NCBI RefSeq assembly: GCF_009730915.1
Contig: NC_052488.1
Location: forward strand, 22,066,305 to 22,130,304
DNA: 64,000 nucleotides
Direction: 5' to 3'
From: Dioscorea cayenensis subsp. rotundata
Taxonomy: Eukaryota > Streptophyta > Magnoliopsida > Dioscoreales > Dioscoreaceae
Shown one piece after another: positions 52,640 through 64,000 of the stretch. Below the pieces are notes generated by a model, which worked only from the letters and a program-made list of their open reading frames with translations, did no database searches and was not told the origin of the DNA. Made by a program: the position numbers and the translations under genes. Each line of letters starts with the position of its first letter. Positions within the stretch are counted from its first letter, which is position 1.

Positions 52640-53377
52640 TCAGAGAATCCAGTAGAGGAAACCAACAAGTGCAGCACATGCAATATCTCGAGAATTCCTC
52701 CACTTAAGGGTTCCGGCATCAGAGGATTCAGAGGAGTCCTTTGAGGAACTCGATGAAGGCCCTAGATCAGCCGGAGCTTCTTTCTTCTTTGCTTTGGTGG
52801 GAGCCGGAGCTGGTGCGACTGAAGGTCTGAAGATATCCAGAGGGAGGAGTACCTTATCAACCTGGTAAACTGCGAGCTGACCATCAGAGTATATGGTGTT
52901 GGACACTGTTGTATTGACGATCCCGGTTGAGATGTTCACCTGGTTCCCTACAGCAGTAACATTTAAAGGGTACTTTCCATCGCTTGAATCTCCGGCTTGA
53001 GTTCTTAGGGGATTGCTTGCTGTCTGGAACTGAGTGATCGTCATGAGGTTAGGAAGCACATGGAACTGGATGAGAGCAACCTTCTGCTGATCAGTGAGTG
53101 AATTGAGTGTTCCCGAGGGTAGGTTGGTGAATGCATTATCCGTCGGAGCGAACACTGTAAGGCCATTGTTGGAGTTATTGAGCTGGCCATTGATCTGATC
53201 AGCTGTACTTGTGCTCTTGAGCAGCCGAATCATCGTCCCAAACTGCCCGGCCTTTTCGAGTATCTTTGTGATGTTTGTTGGCCCTGGTGGTGCGGGAGCA
53301 GCCGCAGGCTGTGCTTGGCTTAGTGCGGGGCCGTAGAGGAGAAAGATCAAGGAGATAGCTATGGAGAGGTATGCCAT
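52640..53377 (-). CDS. Fasciclin-like arabinogalactan protein (FLA11/12-like)
   Basis: A single exon encodes 245 residues. A signal peptide (1-22) is followed by a short AGP glycomodule (AAAPAPPGP). One FAS1 domain (about 36-185) has H1 TVFAPTDNAFTNLP and the H2-type YQVDKVLLP. A second Pro/Ala module (VAPAPAPTKAK) and a C-terminal hydrophobic tail (ACAALVGFLYWIL) fit a GPI-anchor signal. N-glycosylation sites include Asn35 (NIT). One FAS1 domain between two AGP regions with a GPI tail is FLA group A, which includes FLA11/12 of secondary walls. It acts at the outer plasma membrane and wall in stem strength and cellulose deposition. No breaks seen. Confidence 0.94.
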   Translation of the reverse strand: MAYLSIAISLIFLLYGPALSQAQPAAAPAPPGPTNITKILEKAGQFGTMIRLLKSTSTADQINGQLNNSNNGLTVFAPTDNAFTNLPSGTLNSLTDQQKVALIQFHVLPNLMTITQFQTASNPLRTQAGDSSDGKYPLNVTAVGNQVNISTGIVNTTVSNTIYSDGQLAVYQVDKVLLPLDIFRPSVAPAPAPTKAKKKEAPADLGPSSSSSKDSSESSDAGTLKWRNSRDIACAALVGFLYWIL

Positions 53378-53465
53378 TACCTTTGGCCGGGTTTGCTACT
53401 TGTATTGTGTTCTTCCTTTGCTTTGTTTCTCTTCTTTGGTGTTGATGGTTGGTATCTTTTGAAGG

Positions 53466-53475
53466 GGTTTTATAG
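53466..53475 (-). promoter_or_regulatory. TATA box of the FLA gene
   Basis: The minus strand reads CTATAAAACC, 89 bp upstream of the ATG, leaving a leader of about 60 bases. Confidence 0.7.
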
Positions 53476-54646
53476 CGATGTTTGTTTGGTTGGTGGTCGA
53501 AGAGCTGTGTGCATGACCATTCACCAAATATGGTGAGAATCTCCAGCTATATTGCTTAGTTTTGTAGCAAATATGGTGAAGTATTGCCATTGCATACCAT
53601 GTTCTGAAAAGGAAGGGACTGAGAACTTTTGTTGTAGGACTTGCTTGCTTGCTTTTCACTCTTGAATCATCTATATATGTGTATGCTGCCTTTAAATTCA
53701 CATAATTTTCTTCTTGTTTTTGTTTTTACTTGTGGACCTTGTATCAATTCAGATGTTGAGAAAAGAGAGGCATAAGCAAAAAGGCTTGTTGGTTGTGTGT
53801 TGAAGAGATATGGTTAGTGATATATCTGTGTCTTTTATTATTGTGTTATTTTGTCGGCAAAGCAAGAAGATAATGTATTATAACTTAAGAAGTAAGCAAG
53901 AAGGAAGAGATGGCAGTTGGGTTGTGTGACATCTTGGCTTCTGTAATTAATTGGTGTGGTTTTTTAATTAATTATCATGAGTTAGTAATGAACTAGGATA
54001 GATGTGAATATGGCTTCTTGAATTTACATTATTATTATGTGACATCTTGCCCGAATTTGTATATATTACATTTACAGCATGATACAGTTACACAATTAAT
54101 TAATAGTGTCAAAAACCTAAATGTCTTCTTTAGTTTTTGATGCATAAAACATGAATAACATGCCTATAAAAAAAAAGAACAAATATAAATAAAAAAATAA
54201 CATAATATAAAAGCTTATTTTCATTATAATCTAAACCTTTTGATTGGAAAATTTGGCATAACTTGCCCACACATAACTTAGTAATCATTGTCTGACTACT
54301 ATTAAGTTATACTTCTGATAATTCCTAAGAACGCAGTTCTTCAAATATTCAACAACACAATAAATAAATACATACATAATACAATCATTCATTATGCTCC
54401 CACTTGTGTTTTGTTAATTCTATTACCTCAAAAAAAGAAAAAAAAAAAAAGAAAAAAAAGAATCTAAGAAACAACACCTAAGAATCTGGCATTTTAATTA
54501 GCAATGAGATTTCAAAGAATGAACCTGAAACTTAAACTGTTAATCTACATTGTTTAAATGACTTGTTGCACCTTCAGGCATGCAGGTGACCAAACTGGAT
54601 ACAGTTCTATATACAATTTTGAGAGGTATAACTGAGAGAGAAAAAC
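53476..54646. other. FLA promoter region and E3 ligase 3' flank
   Basis: AT-rich sequence with no gene. The left part is the FLA upstream region. The last ~100-150 bases are probably the 3' UTR of the RING-H2 gene. A/G-rich runs lie near 54428-54460. Confidence 0.55.
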
Positions 54647-56726
54647 TCATTTCTCCTTACAAGTATCAGCCAATGCCGGGGCTTTGCAGATTGGGCAAAC
54701 ATTCTTCATCACCAACCATTGCTTAATGCAGTGGAAGTGGAAATCATGACTGCATTTCAGCATGCCCAGGTGTTCCCCTTCTTCATATTCTGCCTGTCAA
54801 GTCAGATCAACAAAATCGAAGAATTTAGTTTAAAATACAAAACGAGAACACATTCGTAACTAAACAGTCATCAAGTTATTCTAAAGAAAGCATGAACCTT
54901 ACCAAGCATATTGCACACTTCACCTCAGCATCATCGCCAACTGTCACTTGCTTAGACAAATATTTGGTCTCTGCCAGGCAAGATGAAATGGTATTTTCGG
55001 ATAAACCTGTGCTGACATTTCCAATTCTATCCTCCAGCGCAAGTAGTTCCTGTGAGAACCCACAAACTTGACTTGGTAACTCATGAATGATATAAATTGA
55101 CTAAAGAAACCACTGGGAGGAAAATGGCAATGCTAACCTCATAGCTCATGCTGTCAATATCTAGTCTCATGTCCCAGTGCTCATCAAACACATTCCTAGG
55201 CTCGTAGAAGGTTGGTTGATCTATCACTATGCTCTGGAGGAAAAATAAAAAGAAAAAGAAATGAAGTTCAAGTCTTACTTGCATCAAGTCTTATTCCAGC
55301 CTTTGCATATTAATTGTTAAACAAACCAACTAGTAAGAGCGCACCTCAGATTGCCATTGCCTCAACCTGTCAGTACTCTCCTCGCATGAATAGGGGTTGT
55401 ATCTCCAAATTGAACTCCTTGCCCTCCTATCCCTCTCATTTCGATGTCCAGAGGTAGTCGAAGAACTTGAATGTCTGTAAGGTGCATCTGCTCCAGACCG
55501 CATATTATCCTCTAGAGTTGCAGCAAAACCTGTTGGCCGGTAGCCCGGCATTGCATTGTAACCAGTTGTGTTTTGACCAAAGACATTGTGGCCTGCTGAA
55601 ACAGTTTGCGCTGAAGCATGATGCATTGGAAATGGGGTAGTTGCATTTCTAAAAGAAGCGGAACTCGCATAGAGTCTCCCATCACTACTAGCAAAGCCAT
55701 TAGCACTAGCACTGTTTCTTCCTGCAGAGTGATTAATCTCATGACATATGCATCTGGCCCCTTCAATTGTTAAAGAGGAAAATCTGAAAATATACTCTTT
55801 AATCAGGAAAAAGATAGTGTAACTAACCTGAAGAAAGAATACCTCGGTGAGGTGGTGGAGGATAGTTTGGTTGGCCGAAAACATTAGCCACTGGAAGGAA
55901 ATGCTGAGGCAGACTGTTCGCTAAATGGCCCCCAGCTGGGTTGCTTTCCAACATTGAGTTATGGCTATATCGGCTTCTTACATTCCGCTGAAATACTTCA
56001 CCCGCATTTACATTGTTGCAACCCATGTGACCAGGAACTCTATGAATAGGACCCCAAGGTCCATATTGAGAATGTGAGTTATTCTTTGGCCAAGAGTAGT
56101 CAGATGAAATTGGAAGACTGGTGTTTCCATCACAATAATATCTATTGTTGCTCCCTTGATCAGAAATCAGAGAGACAGCTGGAGATTTTCTTTTATATGA
56201 TACCCTTCTGTTGTCCATTTGAGCATCATTTCTGCCATTCGTATCTCCAACTGTATGTTGGCGGTGGAAAGAAGGTTGATGCTGAGGAAGCACATGTGCA
56301 TAATTCAGTGGAAATCGACTAGAGTTGCCAAAAGATGAAGTGTGCAAGCCGAAGCCATGTGAAATTTCTGGATCAGCAGGCCTGTGACTAGGAATTTCTG
56401 AACTAGAACTTGATGATGCAGGACCATATCTGCTTGCTGGGACATTAACATAACCCATCATGTTTTGTGCCCTGACAGCAACATTTTCTGCAGGAGGTAC
56501 AATAGATCTATTTTCTGCAGTTGAAGTTTTAAGAATTAACACCAAGACTCTAATGACAATGAAATAAAATGTTGTCATTAAATAAAATGTAACGCAAATA
56601 TAAATATACAAGTCTCGAATTAAAAAATGTACCAAACCACATGCGCTTGCTTGCATGATGATTCCATAGTAGATCATGGTCCATTTCACGCATTTGCTGA
56701 TTATAAAACCAGTTTTGATGGCCCAT
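54647..56726 (-). CDS. RING-H2 E3 ubiquitin ligase, HIP1/RHG1A type
   Basis: Six coding exons on the minus strand (56726-56633, 56514-55828, 55721-55345, 55233-55138, 55049-54903, 54793-54647) give 515 residues. The start MGHQNWFYNQQM matches the family's MGHRN...Q-M opening; an in-frame Met 8 codons earlier is possible. A long Ser/Asn/Gly-rich low-complexity middle is followed by conserved MRLDIDSMSYEELLALEDRIG and a C-terminal RING-H2 finger. The zinc ligands are Cys463, Cys466, Cys481, His483, His486, Cys489, Cys500 and Cys503. The KQWLVMKNVCPICK segment is typical of the MBR1/MBR2/HIP1/RHG1A clade. Members ubiquitinate targets in the nucleus/cytosol; MBR1/2 act on MED25. The substrate here is unknown. 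The 5' UTR extends to a distant exon near 62.9 kb (separate entry). Confidence 0.9.
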
Positions 56727-59038
56727 TACAGAATATCCCTCAGATCCCACAATAAAATCTGCAAGGGAAGAAAACCAGAACTATTATTAGATGACACAGA
56801 AAGGAATATGAATCAACAAAGTTATACGTAGAATGCAGAAAACAACTGATACTAACCAAAATTTGATGAACATGTGCAGTAACAACTGTAACATTAATAT
56901 ATTCGGCCATCAGATTAATAAATAAATGTGATTAAACGTAATGTTAGCCACCAGTAAATTAACAGTTATGAACAAAAACAGCTCAGAGCAATATATATAA
57001 ATATATAACTCACAAAAGAAAGCCCTAAAATTATCATAATAATCGCAAATCTCCAATTGTAATGTGATGATAAGTTGATTGAAAACAATAGGCCAGAGAT
57101 ACAAAAACAGGTGTCAAGTGCCCAAGTATTTTGAGAAATCCAACATGACAAACTTTAGAGAAATAAAGAATCAGAGAATGTCAGGACATTAAAAAATAAT
57201 AAATTAAATTCAAACCAGTGACTACTCGTAATCTAGCATCTTAAAAATTTGACTGAGGCTTAAAGGAAACAACAACATTTTTTGGTTGGAAAAAGGGGTT
57301 GATATATTTTGTTATGGATAGCTTTCAGTGATAAAGCAAGAAATGTCATAGTTCTGTTCACATGCCTAAGAGTGCAAGTGTCCAGCGAGCCAAAAGAATT
57401 GGATATGAATTTTTGAAACACGGCATAATAATAGAACTCCCCTGCTTACCAAAACCAAAAATAAAAGAACACAATACAATATAATAGATTGATCGCAGCA
57501 TGTAAATCAAGATATGAATCTTGCAAAGACTCGGGATAGGAAAATATTAAGCCGTTATTCCATGCCTTTGTAATAAAAAAATTTTAAAAAAAGCAAACTT
57601 TTATGGTTTATTTGTAGAAAAACCACGTACTGAAAACTGACATATATAATAAAAAGAATTGTCACTAACCAATCAACGATTTTCCATTTTTCAAACATAA
57701 AACACAACTATCTTCAAAGAACACAATAGTGTGTAATAGATTGCTTGCTGCATGTCAATCAAGCTATGAATCTTGCAATTACTCTAGATATGAAAATGTT
57801 ATGCCTTTCTTCCACACCCTTGTAAAGAAAATTGATCAAAATTTTAAAGTTCATTTGGAGAAAAACGAAATGATCAAAAGAAAAGGGATATGCATAATAA
57901 AAGGAATTGTAAATACTGAATTTTCCATTTTCCAATGGTAAAAACAACAAACCTAAAACAAAACCCATTCATGCCCACAAACTAATATATATCATCATAA
58001 ACATCACCTGCTCCCTTCTCAAATAGCCTTGTGCTAAGCATGTTACTTCCCTACTGCTACAAGTAGCCTTCTTTTATCAGTTAGCTCATCATCATTGGAC
58101 CTTGTTTCTTTCCAGGAAAATAAGTATCATCAATAAGAAAAAAAAAATGCTTGATATACTAAGTCAAACAAAATAGGACTAAGAAGCCATACAACAGGTT
58201 CTTGCTCAATTGACAAGGCTAGCTTAAGGTGACTTATTGAATAAAATGAAATTTCAGATCATTCTATGCACTGTCAAGCATGTGGTTCTTCAAGTAGGTT
58301 AAGGTCAAAACAACTTTCACATCTACATTCTTCATGACAAATAAAGGCTTCCAAAACAACTTTAAATAAGTTGAATTTGTGACATTATTTTATCACATCA
58401 ACAAAATTCTTTGGTGATCATTAGCAAGATAACACAAAAATTCTACAACAAAAATAGCTGAAGTTAAAATCAGAACACCTAAAGCAAAAAATAAAAATAA
58501 AAGCGATTCCGTTCCTGAATCACCAAGAATCCTTAAGCAGGTACACTTGTTAACTCTTTAAGAAAATTAAAAAGCCAGTTAAAACAAACACAACACATGA
58601 GAAACACTCCCGAGACTTGGCACCCAACTTGTCATGGCAAACCATATGAAAATTCCATTTTATAAATTTGACAAGTACACCGAAGAGATGAGGCCTAAAA
58701 CTAATAAAAAATGAAAATAAATGACAAATTGCTATGGCTCGAAATGATCACAAATTAAATAACTAACAAAAAAGACAGATTAATGTGTTATGAAAGGGCA
58801 ATACAGAGCAGTTTATAACTCAAAGAAATCATCTCTTATACAAAAATCAAAATGGACATTGTCAATACCGTTCTTAAAAGTCAATTAAGAGGATGAGAAT
58901 ATTCATTTACGAAGGACAGGTAAGATAAGCATTCTATAAAAGTTTCAATGGAAAAAACAACATGTGTCCACATCAAAATTACTCCAAAACATAACATAAA
59001 CTCTTTCCATGGACCAAAGGACACTCTGTGATTCATAC

Positions 59039-59150
59039 CTTTCTTTTCTTCTGGAGGAAGGCCAAGAGTATGGAAATCATCAGCTAGGGAAGGAGGTAAA
59101 GGAAACTCAAAGCTCAAATATGGAGCTTTTAATTGCTTTACTTTTCTTTT
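59039..59150 (-). other. Coding-like exon fragment of unknown origin
   Basis: Minus-strand sequence open for 37 codons reads KRKVKQLKAPYLSFEF then PLPPSLADDFHTLGLPPEEKK. It ends at a good donor (AAAG|GTATGA) and begins at a CTAG acceptor. Its composition (basic, then Pro-rich, then acidic) is unlike the surrounding AT-rich intron. I do not recognise it. It could be an alternative 5' exon of the E3 gene, an exon of another gene, or a captured fragment. Confidence 0.3.
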
Positions 59151-61535
59151 CTAGACAACTTTTAGTAGTGCTTGCTCAGTTTTCTTTTTCACTTAACTAG
59201 CAATTAGGCTAGGTCCTTAAACAAAGTGCATGAATTACATATACTATGCTCATTCACGAAAAGGTCTGCAAGGGTTTGATGAGATCAAAGCAAGCTCATA
59301 GTTTTATCAAGAATCACTTGGAAATTTTCTAAATTTCGTCTTGTAAAATGTGCCATCAAGGTTTAAATCTGAACCACCAAGGTATCATAAATTCCACCAT
59401 CTTAAGCCAACTTCAGACACATGTTCAGCACCTCTCTCAACACAACTATATCATCATGAAATAGGTTATGCTTCAAAACGAAAAACTGCAATGCCAAATA
59501 TACAGAGCCAATCTTAGCATGGGAATATCATGCCATCCACAACTCCATATGTATACCACCCAAGAACTATAACCACTAAGCACCTCTATTCATGCCTAGC
59601 ACTCCAATCATCAACATAACTATCATATCATATTCTTAACAATAAATTTATGTGGCATATGACATAGTTATCTTTTACCATCAAATTTGGAAAAAAAAAA
59701 AAAACTTAAGTTCTGTAGTTCCTCTTTTAGTCAAGAGATTACATAGCAATTAGAAATTTGAACATGCATGCAAAAAGATCAGAACAAGTGACAGAAATAG
59801 TGTAATATACACCAGAATAATTATCAACAGAAATACATTTGCGCATGTAGCAAAATTTTCAAAGTAGAGATATCTAGTTCCTAAAAACAAACATTCCAAG
59901 AAATATGCACATTTTCTCCACCTCTCAGCACATGCGACATTCTCGACACAAACCACCAAGAAATCCAATGTCCAAGAAAGTCACCATACTGAACCTAGCT
60001 TTGTACAGTAGAACTTGACTATAATCAACATTTGCAGATAATAACATGAGGAGTAACTCCCATTTCACCACTCCACATTAATATTAGAAAGCTTCTCATA
60101 ATGTGGCATTGGACATTGTGGCATTGATTCAATATCTAACCCAGTCTAAATTTTTACAGAAACATAATGATAAATCAGGTGCTTTAAAAATCATGGTGCC
60201 AGTGAGAATCATTTTCATCATTAGAAAACTCATCTACCACTATTTAAGATCATGAAGGAATTTGATGTGATAAACCCATATATCTTATAGCAACTGCATC
60301 GCAATCGCACCCTATGTTTTCCACCAAAGAAACATAAAATTGTTGAAGATATTTTCCTCACATGACTCAACTTGATGGTTCCCCATTTGTACACACAAGT
60401 CAGAGAAACCATTCACTGGACAGAATTTACCAAAAACTTTTAATGGTGAAAAACCCAACAATAGAAATGAACCCACAATGTTGACAGACTAAGCAGCTAT
60501 TGTGAATACAGGCAGGAAGTATGTATCAACTGAAGGTTGTTCAAGTTGTTTTGAGAGGCATTGAATTCCTGAAGAAGATAGCTTTAACAGGATTAATTTT
60601 TTTTCTTTTTTTTTTTCGTGAATAAGTGAAGTTTATTTATACTATTGGAAACTTTGCAAAAATTTATTTATTGGTTTCCCAAGCAAATGCACATAACAGC
60701 TTTCAATTTAAGCACAAGTTATAACATCAATTTCATTCTCCCTACCAAAAGAGATGCTAGCGATAAGTTTCTTCATAATGCAAAGCAAATCATATTCAAC
60801 TATATAATTACACAGGCAAGGATGTCATAAGAATCCTTTCCATTCTTCAGTTATGCATGGAACGATAGAAATAAAATGAGTTGTAAATAACATAGATATA
60901 AACAATGACCATTATATAAAGGAAAAAAAACTGAATTGTTCCAAGAAACAGAGAAATTATCCAAATCCACATTCTAATTTATAGCTTGCAACATGTGAGG
61001 AGAAGACAACCCCTTCTCCTAGGTCACTCTATCACTAAGGCATCATGTGTGCTTTGATGTCAAATGAACATCACCCAATCCATCCTCTTCCTTGTTCATC
61101 ATGTGAGCCGACAAACTTAGCAAATTAATTCAATGAGCAAATCATTCCTCAAACCATCTAATTAAGCAGAACTAGTTGAAGGTTTGACAAGCCCTCAGGC
61201 AATATGAGCAAAACTCATAGCTTAGTTCAACAAACTCGATAGTCAGCATGCTTAAAGAGCACGTTCTTGATGGATGATACACAAAGAATAACCAGTTTGG
61301 GCTAAACACCTCTTACCACATCTTTTCGTTAACAATGTTTTGATCCCTTTCTAAAGCAAGATCCTGCACATCAAAAGTTTTAAGTAGCTTGTGTATCCTA
61401 AGAAAGGTAGGTCATAGCTCACAAATCTTCAGTCTATAGCACCCACACATATCACCTGGAAGAAATCCATAAATCCACATTTTTCAAGAATTATGCATAT
61501 ATATACCAACCCCTTAAACATTGAGGAAGCCTTAC

Positions 61536-61625
61536 TGATGAACTATAATCTATGATGATCAGCCCGATAAAGAAATGATTTGAGATGATCAGCAGCGCCA
61601 CAAGTATGTGCAGCTCCTGGATCAG
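61536..61625 (-). other. Candidate untranslated exon
   Basis: This 90-bp segment is bounded by TTTTTAG| and |GTAAGG splice sites on the minus strand and is less AT-rich than its flanks. It is open in one frame (LIQELHILVALL...), but no family is recognisable. It may be an internal 5' UTR exon of the RING-H2 gene. Confidence 0.25.
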
Positions 61626-62858
61626 CTAAAAAGATAAATTGAAACAATAGATATCTAGTAATTATACTAAAAATACTTACAAGGCCTAAGGTATATGATT
61701 AACAGATGTTTTATTCTAAAATTGAAAAAAACTGAATATTGGAAAAGGAATTAGGTTGAAAACAATATATATATATAAATGCCCACCTTAAATTTCTTAA
61801 AAGAATTAGTACTAAGATGTAGTCTAGCAATTTCTAGACCTGCAACTTAGACTTTTTCTCTGCTTTACCTCAAACATCTCACACGCTTCTGATCAAGAAC
61901 TATCATCTTGGTTCTAGAATTGCAGTAAGGCCAATAAAAAGCATAGGAGTTTCAAGCAGAAAACAGTTCTCCATAAGATGCGCAATATTGGAAAATTTTG
62001 TGCAAAGGGCCCACCTTATCCTGGAAAAAAAAACTGAAACAACTACAATCAAATGCAACTGAAGCAGACCTTGATTGAACTAAACATACAAGATTCTCGG
62101 CTTCCAACACGAAGAAGGTAAAACAGAAAGCGCTGAGACTCTTATCTATCAAATTGCCATGCAATATAAAATCAGACTTATCAACTTGTTGGAAATCCTT
62201 CCAAATGAGGCAATTGATGATGGATCTGCACAATCCCAATAATGAGAACCAAGAAATCTGATAAAATTAATCAAAATTTACACTAACAAAAACAGATCAC
62301 ACCACAGAAATACAGCACCAAGATCATTACCTATAAACCACTGAGATCTACAAATCCTCCAACAAACATCATAGGAGATGATCAAAAAAGAGTTTCCACC
62401 GTCATCAACAACAGATTAGGGCTTAAATTGACAAAAGACAGCGATCCCAACTACATAATCCGATATTAGAATCCCTAATCTACACATTAAACCGTCAAAT
62501 TCACATAAGAGAAGACAGAAAACAATTCAATAAACGAAGAATCTGAACAGCTGATGATGTCCCAAGAAAAAAAAAAACAAACAAACAAACGTCAGATAAT
62601 TTCTTACGATGCGAGTCCAAGAATATGCAACCCTTCCGATCCGATGATTCTCAGAGCTACAACAGAAATTATCACCATAGAAAAAAAAAGATCAATAACA
62701 AGATTCCACCACCATCAACGACAAATTAGGGTTTAAATCGATTGGAAAAGAGAGAATAACAGCGAACGCCCCCTGATCCAGAAACTATACCGTAAAATTC
62801 ACAAAAGAATCCAAGAAAAGCATGATCAGAAGGGATGACGATCGAGGTAAAAACGCAC

Positions 62859-63040
62859 CTTGAAATTCTTGAAGCGATGAGTCGAAGATCGATGTGTAGC
62901 TTGACGATCAGGGATTGAGAAGGATGAGAGGAGAGAACGGGTTGACGACGGGGGAAGCAAGCGGAGAAATCGGTGAAGAAAACGAGAGAAAAGAGATGGA
63001 ATTAGAGACACGCAACAATAGTGGAACAGGTCCCCCTCTT
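62859..63040 (-). other. Probable 5' UTR first exon of the RING-H2 gene
   Basis: On the minus strand this stretch is C/T-rich and moderately GC-rich, like the leaders of other genes here. It starts just after a TATA-like palindrome and ends at the donor GTGCGT. It contains an uORF beginning at 63011 (MSLIPSLFSRFLHRF...), which runs past the donor if unspliced. Assignment to the RING-H2 gene rests on orientation and splice sites only. Confidence 0.45.
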
Positions 63041-63046
63041 CTTTTG

Positions 63047-63068
63047 CCCGTATATATATATATACGGG
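63047..63068 (-). promoter_or_regulatory. TATA element inside a 22-bp perfect palindrome
   Basis: CCCG, seven TA units, then CGGG form a perfect inverted repeat (63047-63068). It lies just upstream of the presumed leader exon and can serve as a TATA box on either strand. Confidence 0.5.
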
Positions 63069-63264
63069 ATATATTATTATTTTTAAAAAATATATATAAA
63101 TATATGATATTTAAAAAAAATGAATAAATCTCGATTAATTAAAAATAACAAAAATATAGGTGGACAAACACTACAAACACAACACATAAAACACCAATTT
63201 ACAACAAAATACAATTGACAGATTCAAACTACAAATAAAAACACAAAATTCATAATAATATTTA

Positions 63265-63668
63265 GGGGCTTTTGCAGGTGTCATCTTTAAAAAAATTTTT
63301 GAAATTGACATTTACTCCCTGAATAAAGTTAATCGCATGCATACCCTTGAATAATATCATAATTGCAGATATACTCTCTAGTGGTTCAAATTAGTTAAAA
63401 AACCCTCTATTAACAAACAACAAATATATAAAATTACCATTATACCATTGCATATATACCCTTGAAAAGTTTTTTTTAGTTGTACAAGGGTTATTTTGAA
63501 CTTTTTGTATATCTTAATCAAAATTATAACTATAGGTAATCAAGTTTGATTATCGGTATCTAAGTGAGGGCATATCTGCAATTACCTATATTTTTCAGGG
63601 GCATATATACAATTATGTTTTGTCAGAGGATAAATATAACTTTTGAGGGGTTTATAACCAATTCTCCC
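63265..63668. mobile_element. Mutator-like MITE with 9-bp target-site duplication
   Basis: A 404-bp segment is flanked by the exact direct repeat TAATATTTA (63256-63264 and 63669-63677), 9 bp as expected for Mutator-like transposition. Its ends are GGGGCTTTTG and, on the opposite strand, GGGAGAATTG: GGG termini with partly matching short inverted repeats. There is no coding capacity. Internal sequence repeats ATACCCTTGAA-type phrases in both orientations. The match of the termini is only partial, so the superfamily call rests mainly on duplication length and GGG ends. Confidence 0.6.
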
Positions 63669-63677
63669 TAATATTTA

Positions 63678-64000
63678 TTTCCCAGATAAAATAGCACTAC
63701 AAACAAAATACACTCTACTATATTTATTTAATTTTTTTTTATATAAAAATTACACTATAAATATAAATGAGAAATATAAACAACAAAATACAATCCATTA
63801 AAAGTAGATCCAAACCACAAAAGTTTACCTATTTTTATTTATATATATATTGTTATTGTTTTTTTCCTATAAACCGTATTTTATTTTTAAATTTTTAATA
63901 ACTATATATTTTAATTTATTTTGATTACTAATACAGTGATAATTTGGGTGTAAAAATTTATTTTTACGAGTCTGAATTTTAAACTAATAAAATTTATAAA
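63678..64000. other. AT-rich end of window
   Basis: No gene seen. The segment 63690-63830 (ACAAACAAAATACA..., CAAAATACAATCCATTAAAAG) loosely resembles 63150-63250 on the other side of the MITE (CAACAAAATACAATTGACAG), suggesting an older repeat at this place. Confidence 0.4.

Larger units (their letters stand above)
56759..62858 (-). other. Probable ~6-kb intron in the 5' UTR of the RING-H2 gene
   Basis: An acceptor (TTGCAG) lies just upstream of the coding exon at 56758. A donor (CAAG|GTGCGT) at 62859/62858 ends a pyrimidine-rich leader exon. Between them there is no continuous coding region. Two exon-like pieces stand out: 61625-61536 (acceptor TTTTTAG, donor GTAAGG, 90 bp) and 59150-59039 (acceptor CTAG, donor GTATGA, 112 bp). 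A T-rich LINE-tail-like stretch is at about 60596-60650. The alternative is that part of this region belongs to a separate, unrecognised gene. Confidence 0.5.

Noticed and set aside
61541-61630. Second-frame peptide ADPGAAHTCGAADHLKSF as a coding exon
   Set aside because: It stops within the exon-like segment and matches nothing I know. An untranslated exon fits better.

Overview
This is a 64-kb piece of a plant nuclear genome. Genes are split by GT-AG introns, intergenic DNA is very AT-rich with many microsatellites, and every recognisable gene belongs to a land-plant family. The first exons of several genes (the kinase at 1.3 kb, the SMXL gene at 32 kb, the PPR gene at 42.4 kb) are strongly GC-rich and become AT-richer towards the 3' end, which is the usual monocot pattern. 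The long AT-rich spacers and introns do not look like a grass. A non-grass monocot such as a yam (Dioscorea) would fit, but the species is an inference I cannot verify.

Layout. 1-179: the last 58 codons of an unidentified gene (+). 1.3-6.8 kb: a calcium-dependent protein kinase of the CPK13 type (+, 7 coding exons). 11.0-12.7 kb (+) and 20.9-22.9 kb (-): two convergent 2-oxoglutarate dioxygenases of the jasmonate-induced oxygenase (JOX) group, with a MYB-CC (PHR-like) transcription factor (17.0-19.7 kb, -) between them. 22.9-28.8 kb: a gene-poor stretch holding LINE debris, including a 1.5-kb RTE-type LINE delimited by a diverged target-site duplication. 28.8-32.3 kb: a DWARF53/SMXL strigolactone-signalling repressor (-). 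32.5-38.3 kb: a spacer with a cluster of RY (CATGCA) elements, three tandem ~240-bp repeats and an isolated TATA/GA element. 38.3-41.6 kb (-) and 42.4-44.4 kb (+): a type II DnaJ/HSP40 and a chloroplast PPR protein in head-to-head arrangement. 46.8-49.5 kb: a Dullard/SCP-like HAD phosphatase (+). 50.8-52.0 kb: a small zinc-ribbon-like protein of the At4g08330 family (+). 52.6-53.4 kb: a fasciclin-like arabinogalactan protein (-). 54.6-63.0 kb: a HIP1/RHG1A-type RING-H2 E3 ligase (-) whose 5' UTR appears to contain a ~6-kb intron. 63.3-63.7 kb: a small Mutator-like MITE with a 9-bp target-site duplication.

The genes do not form an operon-like system. Common themes are hormone and signal handling: calcium signalling (CPK13), jasmonate catabolism (two JOX-like enzymes), strigolactone response (D53-like), ubiquitination and possibly phosphate response (MYB-CC). 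I saw no rRNA, convincing tRNA or miRNA, CRISPR array or LTR element. No gene cluster looks like an undescribed system. The best leads are the substituted 2OG-binding motif in the second JOX gene, the altered LHEQLE motif in the MYB-CC protein, the start-stop uORF ahead of CPK13, the RY/triple-repeat/TATA region at 35.8-37.3 kb, and coding-like sequence inside the E3 ligase 5' UTR intron. Exon coordinates come from reading splice sites and family alignment by eye. No transcript evidence was available.
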